From: Daphnia pulex
Lineage: Eukaryota; Arthropoda; Branchiopoda; Diplostraca; Daphniidae
Direction of reading: 5' to 3'
DNA length: 64,000 nt
NCBI RefSeq assembly: GCF_021134715.1
Contig: NC_060026.1
Coordinates: 14,065,001-14,129,000 of the forward strand
In this document: one piece after another, positions 30,184 through 41,629 of the stretch
Layout: each line of letters opens with the position of its first letter
Position numbering within the stretch: position 1 is the stretch's first letter
Position numbers and translations under genes: made by a program
Notes under the pieces: model-generated
Database searches by the model: none
What the model was told of the DNA's origin: nothing
The model's input: only the letters and a program-made list of their open reading frames with translations

Positions 30184-31769
30184 AAAATTGCAACTCTGTT
30201 TTTTGAGGGCGGTGCATGAGACCTTGGTTCGGAGGAGGATGGGGTTGGCACTGGCAAGGCCTCTGAAAATTGGCCTCAGTCGATCGGTGGTTGTTGGTTG
30301 ACGTGAGACAACGTCCCATCCTGCCGCTTACTGCTTGACTGGATTCATTGGGGGGGGGAGCCATTGGATTCCTCCATTCTTGTTGTTGGAGAGGGTTGAA
30401 TTCAATACCTTTCGAAATCCACCATCTTGACCGACGAATAAAGTGGGAAATTGTTATATTAGTTTGGTGTCCCAAGTTTTCTGTGTGTGTGCTAGATTCC
30501 GCCATTGTGGTGTGTGTGTGTGTTGGGGGCCAACTACCGTGTGGATTTTAAATTTTTCTGGTTTTAAAAAAGCCACTCGTCTTCCATTCTGCCACTGGTC
30601 GTTCATTTCGAGTTTGTCGATTAAAAAGAAAAAGAAGAACCGACCGAAGAAACAACAGGCCCAAAGGTAAATATATATACACGAAGAGATAATCTTGATG
30701 GAATAGATATGAGTCATGGTTGTGTTGACATTGAAACGGTGGTAAGAAGAGGAGGTTACAATTTCACGCTGCCTTTTTCTCGTTTTTGCTGGAGCGTTTA
30801 TTGCCTTGTGACGTCGTCGGGAAACGAAACAAAAGTTGAATGAATTGTCTGTTGTGGTTTTTCTCTTGTGAAAGAAATATTCCTTTTTCCGAAAGCCGAG
30901 ATAAATGCAAGAGAAACGAATAGAAGGAGGAAGAAGGAAGGGGGGAATTTTGGTGGTGGTGGGGTGGTTTTTGTGGGTGGTGGTGGTGGTGAGTCACGGC
31001 CCGGATTGTTGGCATGACTCATCGGGCTAACTCTCACAGCTGTGAGTGGAGAGAGAGAGCGGCAGCGCAATGGCCACGGCGCAGATTATGTCAGTTGGTT
31101 GTTTTGTCTTTTTCTTACTTTTGGGAGGAGGGTGTGAATATTAAACGTACACAACGTTCCCGAATAGTAATAATAATCACCCAAAAGAACACACACAAGA
31201 ATGAGGTCCTCTGATTTTTCCATGTCGAGGTCGTTTGACACAGACGACCTTGCGCCCTTCGTCACAAAATGGTGGCCAGCGTGGTGGCCCTCTGCATTTT
31301 GGTAGAACAAGTTTTTCTTATTTTTATCTATCTCAATAGCAGCTAGAAGTCTTGTTTATTTGTTTTCTTTCTTTAAAGAGCACACCCGTTATCGGTGATT
31401 CCTCCCTGCAGGGGATTTCGAATATAATTATTACAGTTTTTTCCACTATCTAGGATATTTGAAACCTGCCACATTATTTCGAGACACAACAAAGTTCAGA
31501 TGTTTATTCTGTGTGTGTGTCACCGAGAGAAATGTTGAATGCAATCAAGAGGAGAGATCCTTCATTGGCTCGATGTTGATGATGACGGGAGTGTGCAACG
31601 GCATGACGGCGATGATGACGCATCACACCAAAAATGAATCTTTTTTTTATTTTTTCGGCTTTTATGAGGTGTGCCGTTGAATCGGCATCCGACAAGATGT
31701 TTTTCCAGTCGTCCCTCACTGAAAAAATCAAACATTTCCTTCCTTTTTATCCACTGGCACGATCTCCGA

Positions 31770-31777
31770 TGACGTCA
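31770..31777. promoter_or_regulatory. Perfect CRE/ATF palindrome TGACGTCA
   Basis: TGACGTCA about 1.2 kb before the DUSP start codon. MAP-kinase phosphatases are commonly induced through CREB/ATF sites, so a feedback role is plausible, but one 8-mer can occur by chance. Confidence 0.35.
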
Positions 31778-32954
31778 CGCTCATTTTGTCCCGTTTTCCC
31801 CCCTCAGCTCCCGAAATTCCACAACAGCTGACGTGATCCAGCTGTTGTGTACTCCGGAAGAAGGAGTGTATTGGGCTGTATGTGTATAATAATCCAGGCA
31901 TGTTTATTTATTTTGATTATCTATTGAACTTTGCGAGTGAAACTTCATTTTTCCTACACTCACGCCGGTTGTGTAGTAGGAGGTTATTTTACGCACACGA
32001 TGAACTGGCGTATGTAGGTGGTCGGTTTTAGCTGATGGGGGCTGACGTTTTCCCCCCCGTCTATTTCGGGAATATCCAGTCGGGGGATTCTTTAAGGACC
32101 TCCTCTGCGTTTTTATTTTCTAATTTTCTCTTTTTATTTTATTTGTTGCTACTCCCTGGGCTTCAAAAGGGAAAGAAGAAGCAGCTGATTCATCATTTCT
32201 CCTGTCCAGTTCATTAAAGCAAAAGGATTTTTCGCATGTTTTTGACACATTTCATGCCGAGTCTCTCTCCACTCCTGTAGAATGGATGGAACTAGTGAGG
32301 GGGCTCCAATGAAACACCTGCTGTTTCTTCTTCTTCTTCAACAGATTAAGGCAATTTATTTCTTTTTCGTCTCTGGTGGACTCGCGCGCGCGCTCTGCTA
32401 TTTAGACGTCGGCGTTGATGATCGTGACTCTTACGAAATTTTCTTCTTTTACGTTTTCTCTCTCTTTCTTATTTGGGAGATGACGTGATATCGGCCAAAA
32501 AGGGCACGAGAGAGAGATTCAAAGGTGTTGTTGTTTCTTTCATTTTCGCGAAAGGAAACCAACTTGGGTGGAGTGACTAAATACAAATTCTTCTTCTATA
32601 AACATTTTTCTATTTTCTTAACCATTTCCCAATGGCAGATGTGGAAACGGACAGTTTGGATACGGACGGATTCGAATGCGGCGAATGGACACAAATGACC
32701 TTCGTCTCTACCTGAGAAGCGCCACCACCAGAGATCCTATTCCGTTCAAGGGAGTAGGAGGTGGGCTCTAGTGTTAGGAAACAAGACACAGAAGAAGAAG
32801 ACAACAAAAAATTGCCTAAATTCCAAATTGGGGATATCACGGAAACAACAACCAACAACGGTCGTCCTCTCTCTACGCTCAACAACACCCAAAGAAAAAA
32901 AAGCAAAAATCTTCGCATCTATCTCCTTTTTTTGACCAACCAACCGACTCAGAC

Positions 32955-35900
32955 ATGGCCAGCAAAGAGAACGCGGTGGCCCTGGTCGACCCACACCAAC
33001 TGGCCTCGGTGATCCGCAGCAGCCGCTTAGACAAGGTCAGCGCCTTTTGCGAAAATAAAACAATTCAATAGAAAAACACTCTTTAGTGTGTATGTCTGGG
33101 AAAGGAAATGTGGTTATTAAATTGTTTTTATTTGTAAATCCGGAATCGATTTTCAGGTGTTAATTGTAGACAGCCGGAGTTTCCTCGAGTACAACGATCT
33201 TCACATCCAGGGCGCTGTCAATGTTTGCTGCTCCAAATTGGTCAAACGGAGACTCCAGCAAGACAAGGTCTTGACATTCTTCTATTATAACAAACTCATT
33301 TTTTCTAACCAATTTAAACAATTGGGAAATTTTTCTTTCCCCCCTTTTTTAAAATCTCTCTCCCGACAAAAGCGCGCCAAATTTGGTTGCACGCCAAAAA
33401 ATCGAAAATATATTCAAAAAGGTAGTAGAAAAAAAAAAGAATTCCATTGCCCTTAGACGGGTGGACGACAGTCAAATAAAAAAAAAAAATTATTTAAAAA
33501 TAAAAAGAATCGAACGTCATCGTCCCGTTTAGCCTTTTAAAATAAACGTTCGCCATCTCACGGTCAATGTTGGCAAAATTTTTCAGGTTTGCGTCCGAGA
33601 TTTCCTGCTGCAAAATTGCCGTTTGGAACGTGGACTGGTCGAGTACGAAAATGGCGATGTCATCGTTTACGACCAGTCATCTGTCAGCACGGCCTCGGTC
33701 AGCCCCGACTCGTTCCTCCACGTCCTGCTCCACAAATTGATCCACGTCTTCCGGCGGGTCTTTCTCCTGTCGGGCGGATTCCTCGAGTTCCAGGCCTGTT
33801 ACGGCGATTTGTGCGAGGACAAGTCGCGATTGCTGCGATCCTCTTCGTCGACCCTGCACAACATGACGTCATTATCCCAGCCGTGCCTGCCAATCACCAA
33901 CGTCGGACCCACCAGGATCCTCCCGTTTCTCTACCTGGGCTCCCAGCAAGACGCTCACAATCAGGAACTTCTTTCGGTGCGTTTCCAAGCCTTTGATAAC
34001 AAACTCACTTGAACAAAACAACTAAATTATTTTAATTTAAATATTTGAAATGATAACAATTAAAAATAAAAAGGATTTCAACATCACGTACGAAGTGAAT
34101 GTGAGCACCAACTGCCCCAAACCGGATTTCATCCAAGATAGCCACTTTCTACGATTGCCAGTCAACGACTCTTATGGCGAAAAGTTATTACCTTATTTCG
34201 TTCGAGCTACTCAATTTATCGGTTCGTCTCCCCCCCTCCTTAAAATAATCTTTTTAATTGTTTTATCATTTCCTTATCGACTTAAATTTTTATTTTTATT
34301 TTGAAATTAAACAAACAGATAAAGTCCGTGAAACCAACGGTTCAGTGTTGGTCCACTGCCTGGCCGGTATCTCCCGCTCGCCCACGGTGGCCATCGCTTA
34401 CGTCATGCGCCACTTGCAGATGACGTTTGACGACGCGTTCCGCTACGTCAAATCGAAACGCTCGTCCATTTCGCCCAATTTCAATTTCCTCGGCCAACTG
34501 CTCGAGTACGAACGGCAATTGAGGGCGGAGGAGGTGCTGGACTCTAGCGTCGGCGACGTCACCAACTGCCTGCAGCCGTCGTCGCAACCGATGACGTCGT
34601 CGCGCTGCTCGTCGTCGTCCACGACGACAACGTCGACCAGTCCGGCGCCGGGCAGAGAGCGCTGCCTATCGCGTTCCATTTCGCTGTCGTTGTCGCTCAA
34701 GACTCCCGCCCTGGAAACGGTTCCGCACAGTTGCAGTCCCAGTCCGTCGTCGGATCACCTCCTGCAGAATCCGTTTGGATTCGCCGAACTGGTCGTCGAT
34801 GAAGTTGACGGATCGACGACCACCAAAACTCGCCCGATTTTGACGGCTGATCTCTCACCGACCACGGCCCTGTCCCGGCTCTCGTTCGAGGCGCTGGAAG
34901 CGGCCGCTGCCGCTTCCGGCCAACTGTCACCCCCGCCGGAAGACTCTGAAATCAAGGAAACCTCGTCGTCCTCTTATCTGATGGTCTCGAGGCGGAAGAA
35001 CCACACCCGCGAGGAGACGTACCGGTCGCTGCGCCAGCGGATGTCGAACTCGTCGGTATCGAGCAGCACGGAAATGAGTCACAGTTATTACAGCAGCAAA
35101 CAAAAGACGGAAACGACCAGCAGTCGCTCCTCCTCCTCGATGGTCTTGACCGTCAGCCAGAGCCAACGGGTCCAGTCGTCCAGTTCTTCCGTCAGCCCGC
35201 TGGCAACAGCGTCAGCCACTCCTGCGGCTGCCACCACCATTCAAGTACCGACGGCAACGGCCAATCAAGGCCGGAATCATCGATGGAAACTCTCGCCGAT
35301 GGAGCCGTCGTCGCCTTCGTCCCATTGCTCGGAAATTTCGGTGCAAATTGAAGAATCCAAGGCCGCCAAAGGATCGGCTTCCGTCCAGTCGAAGGAGGAA
35401 GCGGCCGAACAAGTTGACAATAGCGAACAAGTGGACGAGGAAGCGGAGCAAGTCGAAATCCGCCGACGCGGTCCCAGTTTCCCCCGCCCGCACTCGGATA
35501 CCGGCGGCCGGAGTTTCCATCGCGGCCACCACCACATCCATCACCCGCTGCACCACACCCGCTCGGTGCCGAGGCGGCCCAGTTACGCCCCCAGCGAAAC
35601 TTGTTACTCTCCCATTTCGGATGAGATGCTGATGCCGCCCACTCCGTCGTCACCTCCACCTCCGTCCAATAGCAGCAGCAGCAGTTGCAGTAGTCACCAC
35701 TTGATGGGTGGTCTACTCAGCCCCCAGGGTATCTCTAGTAGTAATAGCGTGAGCGGCGCCTGGGGCGTGGTCAGTCCCGGCCTCTACGCTCGCTCCGACT
35801 CTGTCACCACTTCCGGACTGGGATCGGAAATATCCGACAGCGAAATGGGTCAGTCCAGGGCCGATTTGGACGCCCTGAGCCTTTGCAGCGGAATGAGCGG

Positions 35901-38900
35901 GACGCTGAGAGGAGGAGGCGGAAGCATCGCCGGATTGGGTTTTCTCGAATCCGAAACGGATTTCTCTTCGCTGCCGCCGGATGACGGAGTCTTCACTGAA
36001 CCGCTTTTCCTTCCGCCACCTCCTCCCGTTCGGCTGCAACCGCCACCTCGCGGCGGATCTGCTCGCCCCTCACGTCCGTCTTCACTCCTGGGTAAGTTTA
36101 ACTAAATTAACTTAGTGCATTCAATTAATGTGATAATATTTAATTTTTCTATCGACAGGAATCACTCCAGCGCGGGATTTGGAATGGAAACCATCGCCGA
36201 GTAACAGTAGCGCTAGTGCGGATTGCATGACGTCACTGGACACTTCGCCTGGATTCAATATATTTCCGTCACTACGCAAAGCCCGTCCCACATCGCTATT
36301 GAATCCATTAGATCCTTTGGCGTCATCTGGACCGTCTGCAACGTTGGGAGATTTATCCGCACCGACAAGTCTCTCTTCCGGACAAGATTCCGGCCTACAA
36401 CCAGGTGAGAAATTATTTTTTCTATTTTTTATTTTAAACTTCAGTTTCTAATTTGATGAAATTAAAATCGAAATTAGGTGAAGATGATGTGATGCCAGAC
36501 AGTGCAACTGTATTCCGATTGTGGCGACAGCGGGAATTGGAACAGCAATTAGTTGACAGGTAAATGACGACATAAGAAATCCTCGTTTTAATTCAATTCT
36601 GTACATTACTTATCGAGTGGTATTATGAATTAAGTAGACGATCAAATTTTGATTGTAAAAGAAATACTTGTGAATATTATTAGGTCGGTCGCAAAAAGAC
36701 GCAGTCCCTCCATCTGATGACTTCGATTTCTCTCCCCCCCCACCCCTCCTCTTTCCTATTAAAATATCTTCAATTAGTTTTACTACATTTTGTCCCCCGA
36801 CACCTTGGCCATCGCCGATCCTTTCACACAATTTCGGCTGTTATATAATCCCGCAGTTATTTCATTTTTAAACCCCCAAAAAGACCCCCCCAACCCAAAT
36901 GAAAAGAGGAGCAAAATTGACACACACAGAGAGAATCAAAAAGATCGAAAAATTGATGAGGAAAGAGGTTAGGTTAGGTTTTCTAGTCGCATGATTATTT
37001 GTCCACATGATCCAAAAGCAAATTGCGTGTGTGTGGATTCGTCGTGAATGATTTTCGGTGTTTTAACGAAAAGACGTCCAGTGTTTTTCCAGGCAAAACT
37101 AAACGCACGGTTTATCCTTAATCCCATCACATTTTTAAAAGTTCTTTCAAATCACACATTTTTGTTAGACTGAATCTTTTTTATTTCTTTCAATCGATTA
37201 ACATTTTCTTTGTATTTCCCAGGTCCAGTGAGTCAACTGTTTCGTTATCCGCCCGTCGCCGGAGCAGCAAAGAAATTGTGACGCCGGCCGGCCGACACCA
37301 GCCAGCGATGGCTACCGAGAGTAGCAGCAGCACTTGTAGTAATAGTAGTAATAGTAGTTCAACCTCAACTTCGACTACTTCAGTCTCCAGCAAACGGAAA
37401 AGCAGTTCGGAGATTCCTCGTGACGGAGGCGGCGATGGTGCAGGACCAGGCGGAGGAGGAGGAGCGTCGCCACCGGCTGTTGTAGAGAAACGCCGATCCG
37501 GAACTCGAGGTCCGTTTATTCGCATTTCAATGGCGCGGTGATGGGGGCACTACTCGTACAAACACACACAAACAAACAAAACACTTTTTTTCAAATGATT
37601 TTTCAAATCAATTTTCGCGGCTTTTGGGAATTTTTTTAAAAATTATTATTTTAATTATTTTTCGCTAGAAGAATTTGTGAGAAAACTAAAAAGAACTACT
37701 GCCAACGCTAACACACAAACAAATGCAAACGTGTTAATGTGTTAAACTTTGATCGTTTTCATGGGGTTAATACCATTTTTACGGTCGAATTAGATATCAA
37801 CAAATTTACTACTAAAGTTGTAACAAATAATTCGCCCGATTATATTTCGGGTTGGATATTAAAACAAAAATTAATTAACTTGGTGGAGAGAAAAAATTTT
37901 AAAAGCCAGTGAAGTTGAAGAAAAATTTAATATAGGCCAATGGGTTGTGAATAATGAATCGCGCAGTTTAATGTGTCCATTTTCTTCGATATTGTTTTCG
38001 TGTGTTCGACTTGTTAATTATCGTCAAGCCAAAAAATATTAACTGCGAGCGCGTAACATATCCTCCACACTACTTTTTTGTTGTTGTTGTTGTGTGCGTG
38101 TGTGGTTTGTTTTGTTCGTTTAAAGAAGAGATTTAACACCGAAATTTTTGTCATTTCTTTTTTTTTCTCTCCTGTTTTGGGTGTGGAAAAACCAAAATTT
38201 CTTCCCTTGTGAATTCATTTCGCGTTTTTTCCGTTGTGTGATTGTGTGTGTATCGTTTTTTTGTACAAGAAGAAAAAGTGGCAAGAAAAATAACAGGGTT
38301 TTGTTGTTGTATACCAATGAAATTATTGTGGTGTTACCAAAAAAAAAAAAAAGGAAAATTCATTTTAAAAAACAAAACACACAACAATTTATTTTCTCTC
38401 TCTCTTCCGGGTGGCTTCTCATTTTCCTTCCTATCTTTCTTCCGTTCCAGTTGATGGAGGTAAAACTATTTTATTTTTTAAATCTCTCACTTATTTCGGC
38501 TTTTGGCTTCCGCTTTATGTACACACACACGTTCTTTGATTCATGTAGTTTCTACCTTATAGTCTAATCATCATTTTAAAAAGTTTATTTTGTTTTTGTT
38601 TTTTTACGATTTTTATTTGTTTTAGATGTTGTTGGCGAATCGTTGATGATGTATGGACTTTGCCGCGTCAAAAGCTGCCCCGACATTGTGGATCAAATGA
38701 ACCAAGATGGTCTACTACCGACCAACATCCATTTGGAATTGGAACTGAATAAAACTAACGGTAAAACTAGCGACAGCCAGCAACAGACTTTGGTCTTGTT
38801 GAGAGTGGCCAGCAGCAGATCACGCCGCGATAGTCAAACGCAACGCTATTCATGCGGAGCCCTGGATGGCAAAGTCTTGGTTACGTCGAATAATAATAAC

Positions 38901-39023
38901 AACAGCAAAATAATAAAAGATTCGTCGTCCAACCCGTCACCCTCGCCTTCGGGCTGCGGTTCTAGACACAATAGCAATTCCAGTTTGAATTGCAACAGCT
39001 TCTCTGTTATCGAAGTGTCATAA
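32955..39023 (+). CDS. DUSP8/16-like: MAP-kinase phosphatase, DUSP8/DUSP16-like, long disordered tail, 1171 aa
   Basis: Nine exons: 32955-33035, 33157-33267, 33587-33976, 34074-34221, 34319-36091, 36159-36404, 36478-36559, 37223-37509, 38626-39023. Residues ~10-150 form the rhodanese-like MAPK-docking domain, with VLIVDSRSFLEYN and the basic docking motif KLVKRRLQQDK typical of DUSP8/DUSP16. The catalytic domain (about 170-320) has the general acid in PVNDSYGEK and the P-loop HCLAGISRSP with Cys257. It should dephosphorylate Thr-x-Tyr of JNK or p38. The tail of some 850 residues is Ser/Pro/Gln/His-rich and far longer than in human DUSP8 (625 aa in all). The last exon reads YGLCRVKSCPDIVDQMN and ends SVIEVS. 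The exon 8 donor (GTCCGT) is weak; without splicing there the protein would end at 37541. A possible 9-nt microexon lies at 38451. Confidence 0.88.
36560..37222. other. DUSP intron 7, no internal gene seen
   Basis: 663 bp intron with C-rich and AT-rich stretches. Nothing coding is recognised inside. Confidence 0.5.
38451..38459 (+). other. Candidate 9-nt microexon in the DUSP gene
   Basis: TTGATGGAG is preceded by a strong pyrimidine tract and CAG (TTCCGTTCCAG) and followed by GTAAAACT. Inserted between exons 8 and 9 it keeps the frame and adds Val-Asp-Gly. The rest of the intron (37510-38625) is T-rich without other content. Confidence 0.35.
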
Positions 39024-39557
39024 TAAATTGATAATTATGTATGTGTAATTATTTTAAACACTACTTTATTTTTAGGGTCTGAAATTTTGCTAGTTTTCAC
39101 TCTTTGCTATGTTGTACACCCCCCACCTAACAGGCTGATATCATTGATACTTTTATTGATTTTATACTTGTACCTTCTATTTTAAGTGGTTACACAATGT
39201 TGTGCAATAGGTTATTTTTATTATTGTAGTCCACATGAAATGACTTGTTTTCAAAACATGATTATTCTTGTCATTGTGTAAATTATTCTCTTGCCGGAGA
39301 CATTTTTCATGTGTAAAAGTGGCTAGGCTTCATCAAAATAAATATTGGAAAATATTACTAGGGAAATTTATATAAAACTAAAAAATAATAAATAGATGTT
39401 GAGAATGAAATATTCAAGTGTGGTTGTAGCATCATGTTTTTCTTATCAGTCAGCACATCAAGATTGGATGTACACAAAATCAGTTCCCCGTTAATCAAAG
39501 GTAATACACGACAGAACACAAATTGGGAATGCATTCTGACCAATTAATATAGGAAGA
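39024..39557. other. Convergent 3' flanks of DUSP (+) and SmE (-)
   Basis: AT-rich, with an AATAAA-like signal near 39339 on the plus strand. No coding content is recognised. Confidence 0.5.
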
Positions 39558-39981
39558 TTAGTCGTCTCCACTTCCTGCAGCATTTTGGATTAGAGTAATG
39601 TTGTCACCTTTCAGCAACACCCGTCCTAAAATAAAACAGCATTTAGAAGACAGAATAATTGTGAGTAAATGAAAACGTCATTACCAATCTGTTTTCTGAC
39701 ATTTGTTTTGACGTAGACTTCCTCTGCATCATCGAGAACAATGTTCATGTACTCATCAAATCCAACAATGTGTCCTTCCATGTGCATGTTGATGTTCTCA
39801 TAAAGCCAAATGTCTACTCTTGATCTTGTCTGAAGGTATCTGAAAATCAAGTTCTGGAAAAAGACATTTTTGACACACGTGCCGGTTAATAAATCTTCGT
39901 GCTGAAATCGAAGTGATAGTGGTGAAAACTTACGATGGGTTGAACCATCACTTTCTGGACTTTAGGTGCTCGGGCTGCCAT
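39558..39981 (-). CDS. SNRPE: Small nuclear ribonucleoprotein E (SmE), 94 aa
   Basis: Three exons on the minus strand: 39934-39981, 39685-39853, 39558-39625, with phases 0 and 1. The protein starts [20 protein letters not shown] and has the Sm1 motif ([21 protein letters not shown] split here as [13 protein letters not shown] and [10 protein letters not shown]) and Sm2 motif ([14 protein letters not shown]), ending NAAGSGDD. SmE is one of seven Sm proteins that form the ring on spliceosomal U snRNAs. Length is two residues over the human 92. Sequence is highly conserved; identification is certain. Confidence 0.97.
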
Positions 39982-40339
39982 TTATCTTGAATTGATATTT
40001 AATTGATTCCACACGGGAAAATTATCAAATTTCTAAATGAGAGTTGTTTGAGTTTACACTTTTTGTTGAAGAAGAAACGAACACAGACGCTCAATTGCCA
40101 ACAACGTTGCCAGATATTTATTTCCTCGTAGGGATTTTCCGATATTTTTCAAAAAGACAAGGGCGGCAAAGGCAAGCAGGCAAAGCAGCCAAGCAGCCAA
40201 GCCAGAGTAACAGAATATTACTTTTTTTATGCTGGCATCCCGTTCCGGTTTGCGAGGTTCCCGTAGGAAATAATATCAATTAAAAATTTAAAAAAGCAAA
40301 AGTAAAGTAAACATGAAATTCAAAATTAATTACATGAAT
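39982..40339. other. Upstream region of SmE, no further gene seen
   Basis: The SmE promoter should lie in the first 150 bp. A short run rich in AAGC/CAGC at about 40160-40205 is low-complexity. No other feature is recognised. Confidence 0.4.
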
Positions 40340-41020
40340 CTATCGGTATGGTGAATGGGAGGGGGGACGGGCTTCGCCTGCCACCCCCGCCCCCCCCCTC
40401 TTGCTTCGTTAATCGCTTAAATTACTGTTATACTTTTACATTAAATAGTATCAATCAAACAAGGCCTATCGGAACATCAAAAAATATCTGTGAATCATAA
40501 GGGGTGCGACTTAGGTGTGGCGGAGGCTTCGCCCCGCCACCCCACGTCGCACTCTCTTTTTAGCTTAAGTAACAGCAAAATTTATTATTTTCATAAGCAA
40601 TATGAAATAAAAAATAATTAGTTATAGTTACAGATAAATCTGTAAACAGTTAGAACAAACCAAACCACAACACCCACCCTCTCTTACGCTTCGTTTAAGT
40701 TATTTCGATATTTTTACTTGAAATCGTATACTAATAAAAAATAATACATATCGAAATCAATTAAAACATATCGAAACATTCAAAAGTTATGTCAAACATT
40801 CAAACATTGGGGTGTGACTTAGGTGTGTGCTGTGGCGGAGGCTCTAGGCCGCCTAGAGCCTAGATAGATGCCAGTTAACTTTTACTTTTGGTCGCTAGAG
40901 CCTAGATGCCAGTTTCTACGCGCGCAGTTCAAACTGTTTTTCATTTTCGAGGCGCGCAGTTCAAACCGTTTTCCAATTTCTACGCGCGCAGTTCAAAATT
41001 CCAAAAAGCCATCTATTGGC
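40340..41020. repeat. Cluster of GC-rich hairpins and short direct repeats
   Basis: 40500-40551 forms a hairpin: GGGGTGCGACTTAGGTG opens and CCCCACGTCGCAC closes around GGCGGAGGCTTCGCCCCGCC. A related but altered unit begins at 40808 (GGTGTGACTTAGGTGTG) and carries its own palindrome, GGCTCTAGGCCGCCTAGAGCC (shown here in two parts: GGCTCTAGGC / GCCTAGAGCC). CTAGAGCCTAGAT recurs at about 40853 and 40895. CGCGCAGTTCAAA is present three times (about 40921, 40953, 40985). This looks like a small mobile-element-derived or foldback cluster; I cannot name the family. Confidence 0.5.
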
Positions 41021-41629
41021 GAAATTTGAACTAATCCTCCCGTATGCCAAAAAACCTGTAGAATTAATATATTTTTCTATTACTCTGCTGACTGGGCCTG
41101 TGGGCTGTGGCCTTGTGGCGTGTGGCCGTTCTGCGCCGATCTGCCGTTCCTTTCCTTACAACAACTGATGCTTGCTGCTTGGAAAAATTCACAGAATCAC
41201 AGCTAATACTGCTAATACTTTTCATTTAATGTCAACTTTTGGGCTGTTCTCGCCTTGGGATCCACAATGAGTTTCGCTGTTCTGTTCGTGGAATAATTTT
41301 TTTAAAAAGAAGATAAGGACATATTCATACGAGGGGTCGAGGGCATTCTCTGACGTAACTATAAAACATACGGTTTTAATTTGCCAAGTGTGTCACTGTG
41401 TCACATCTCACCTACAGTATTTAATTCAAAATTGGTAAAAGTCAATTTTCAAATTTTACGTTGGCATGAAAAATGAGAAAGAAAAGAAAGTCTATTTACA
41501 TTTAAATTGGCATCGCCGCTTCTTCTCACAAATGTTCGTCTGCAGTGCAAAATTGAAATTGAAACTCGTCAAGTCTCGTCAAGTCTCGTCAAGTTACTGA
41601 AATTAGGAAGTAGTTAATTAGGGCGCAGT
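41021..41629. other. Intergenic, no gene recognised
   Basis: Contains a tandem of AAGTCTCGTC near 41570-41592 and otherwise unremarkable AT-rich sequence. Confidence 0.4.

Larger units (their letters stand above)
29319..32954. other. 3.6 kb upstream region of the DUSP gene, no protein gene recognised
   Basis: Contains several open frames of 60-144 residues (for example 30071-30505 on the minus strand) but none with a recognisable motif or splice support. There are GT and GA microsatellites, a GGT-rich run at about 30950-30995, a CTCF-like site at 30168, and a perfect CRE at 31770. 32600-32954 is probably the 5' untranslated region of the phosphatase gene. An untranslated first exon further upstream is likely but cannot be placed. 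Confidence 0.45.

Noticed and set aside
30071-30505. 144-residue open frame on the minus strand between HDAC8 and DUSP
   Set aside because: It has an ATG but no recognisable motif, low-complexity composition, and no splice or promoter support; likely chance.
30940-31000. GGT-rich run as a possible telomere-like or structural element
   Set aside because: Simple low-complexity (GGT/GGTG) repeat without the regular unit of a telomere; only noted as microsatellite-like.
34443-36039. Several antisense frames across the large DUSP exon
   Set aside because: GC-rich coding shadows of the Ser/Pro/His-rich phosphatase tail.
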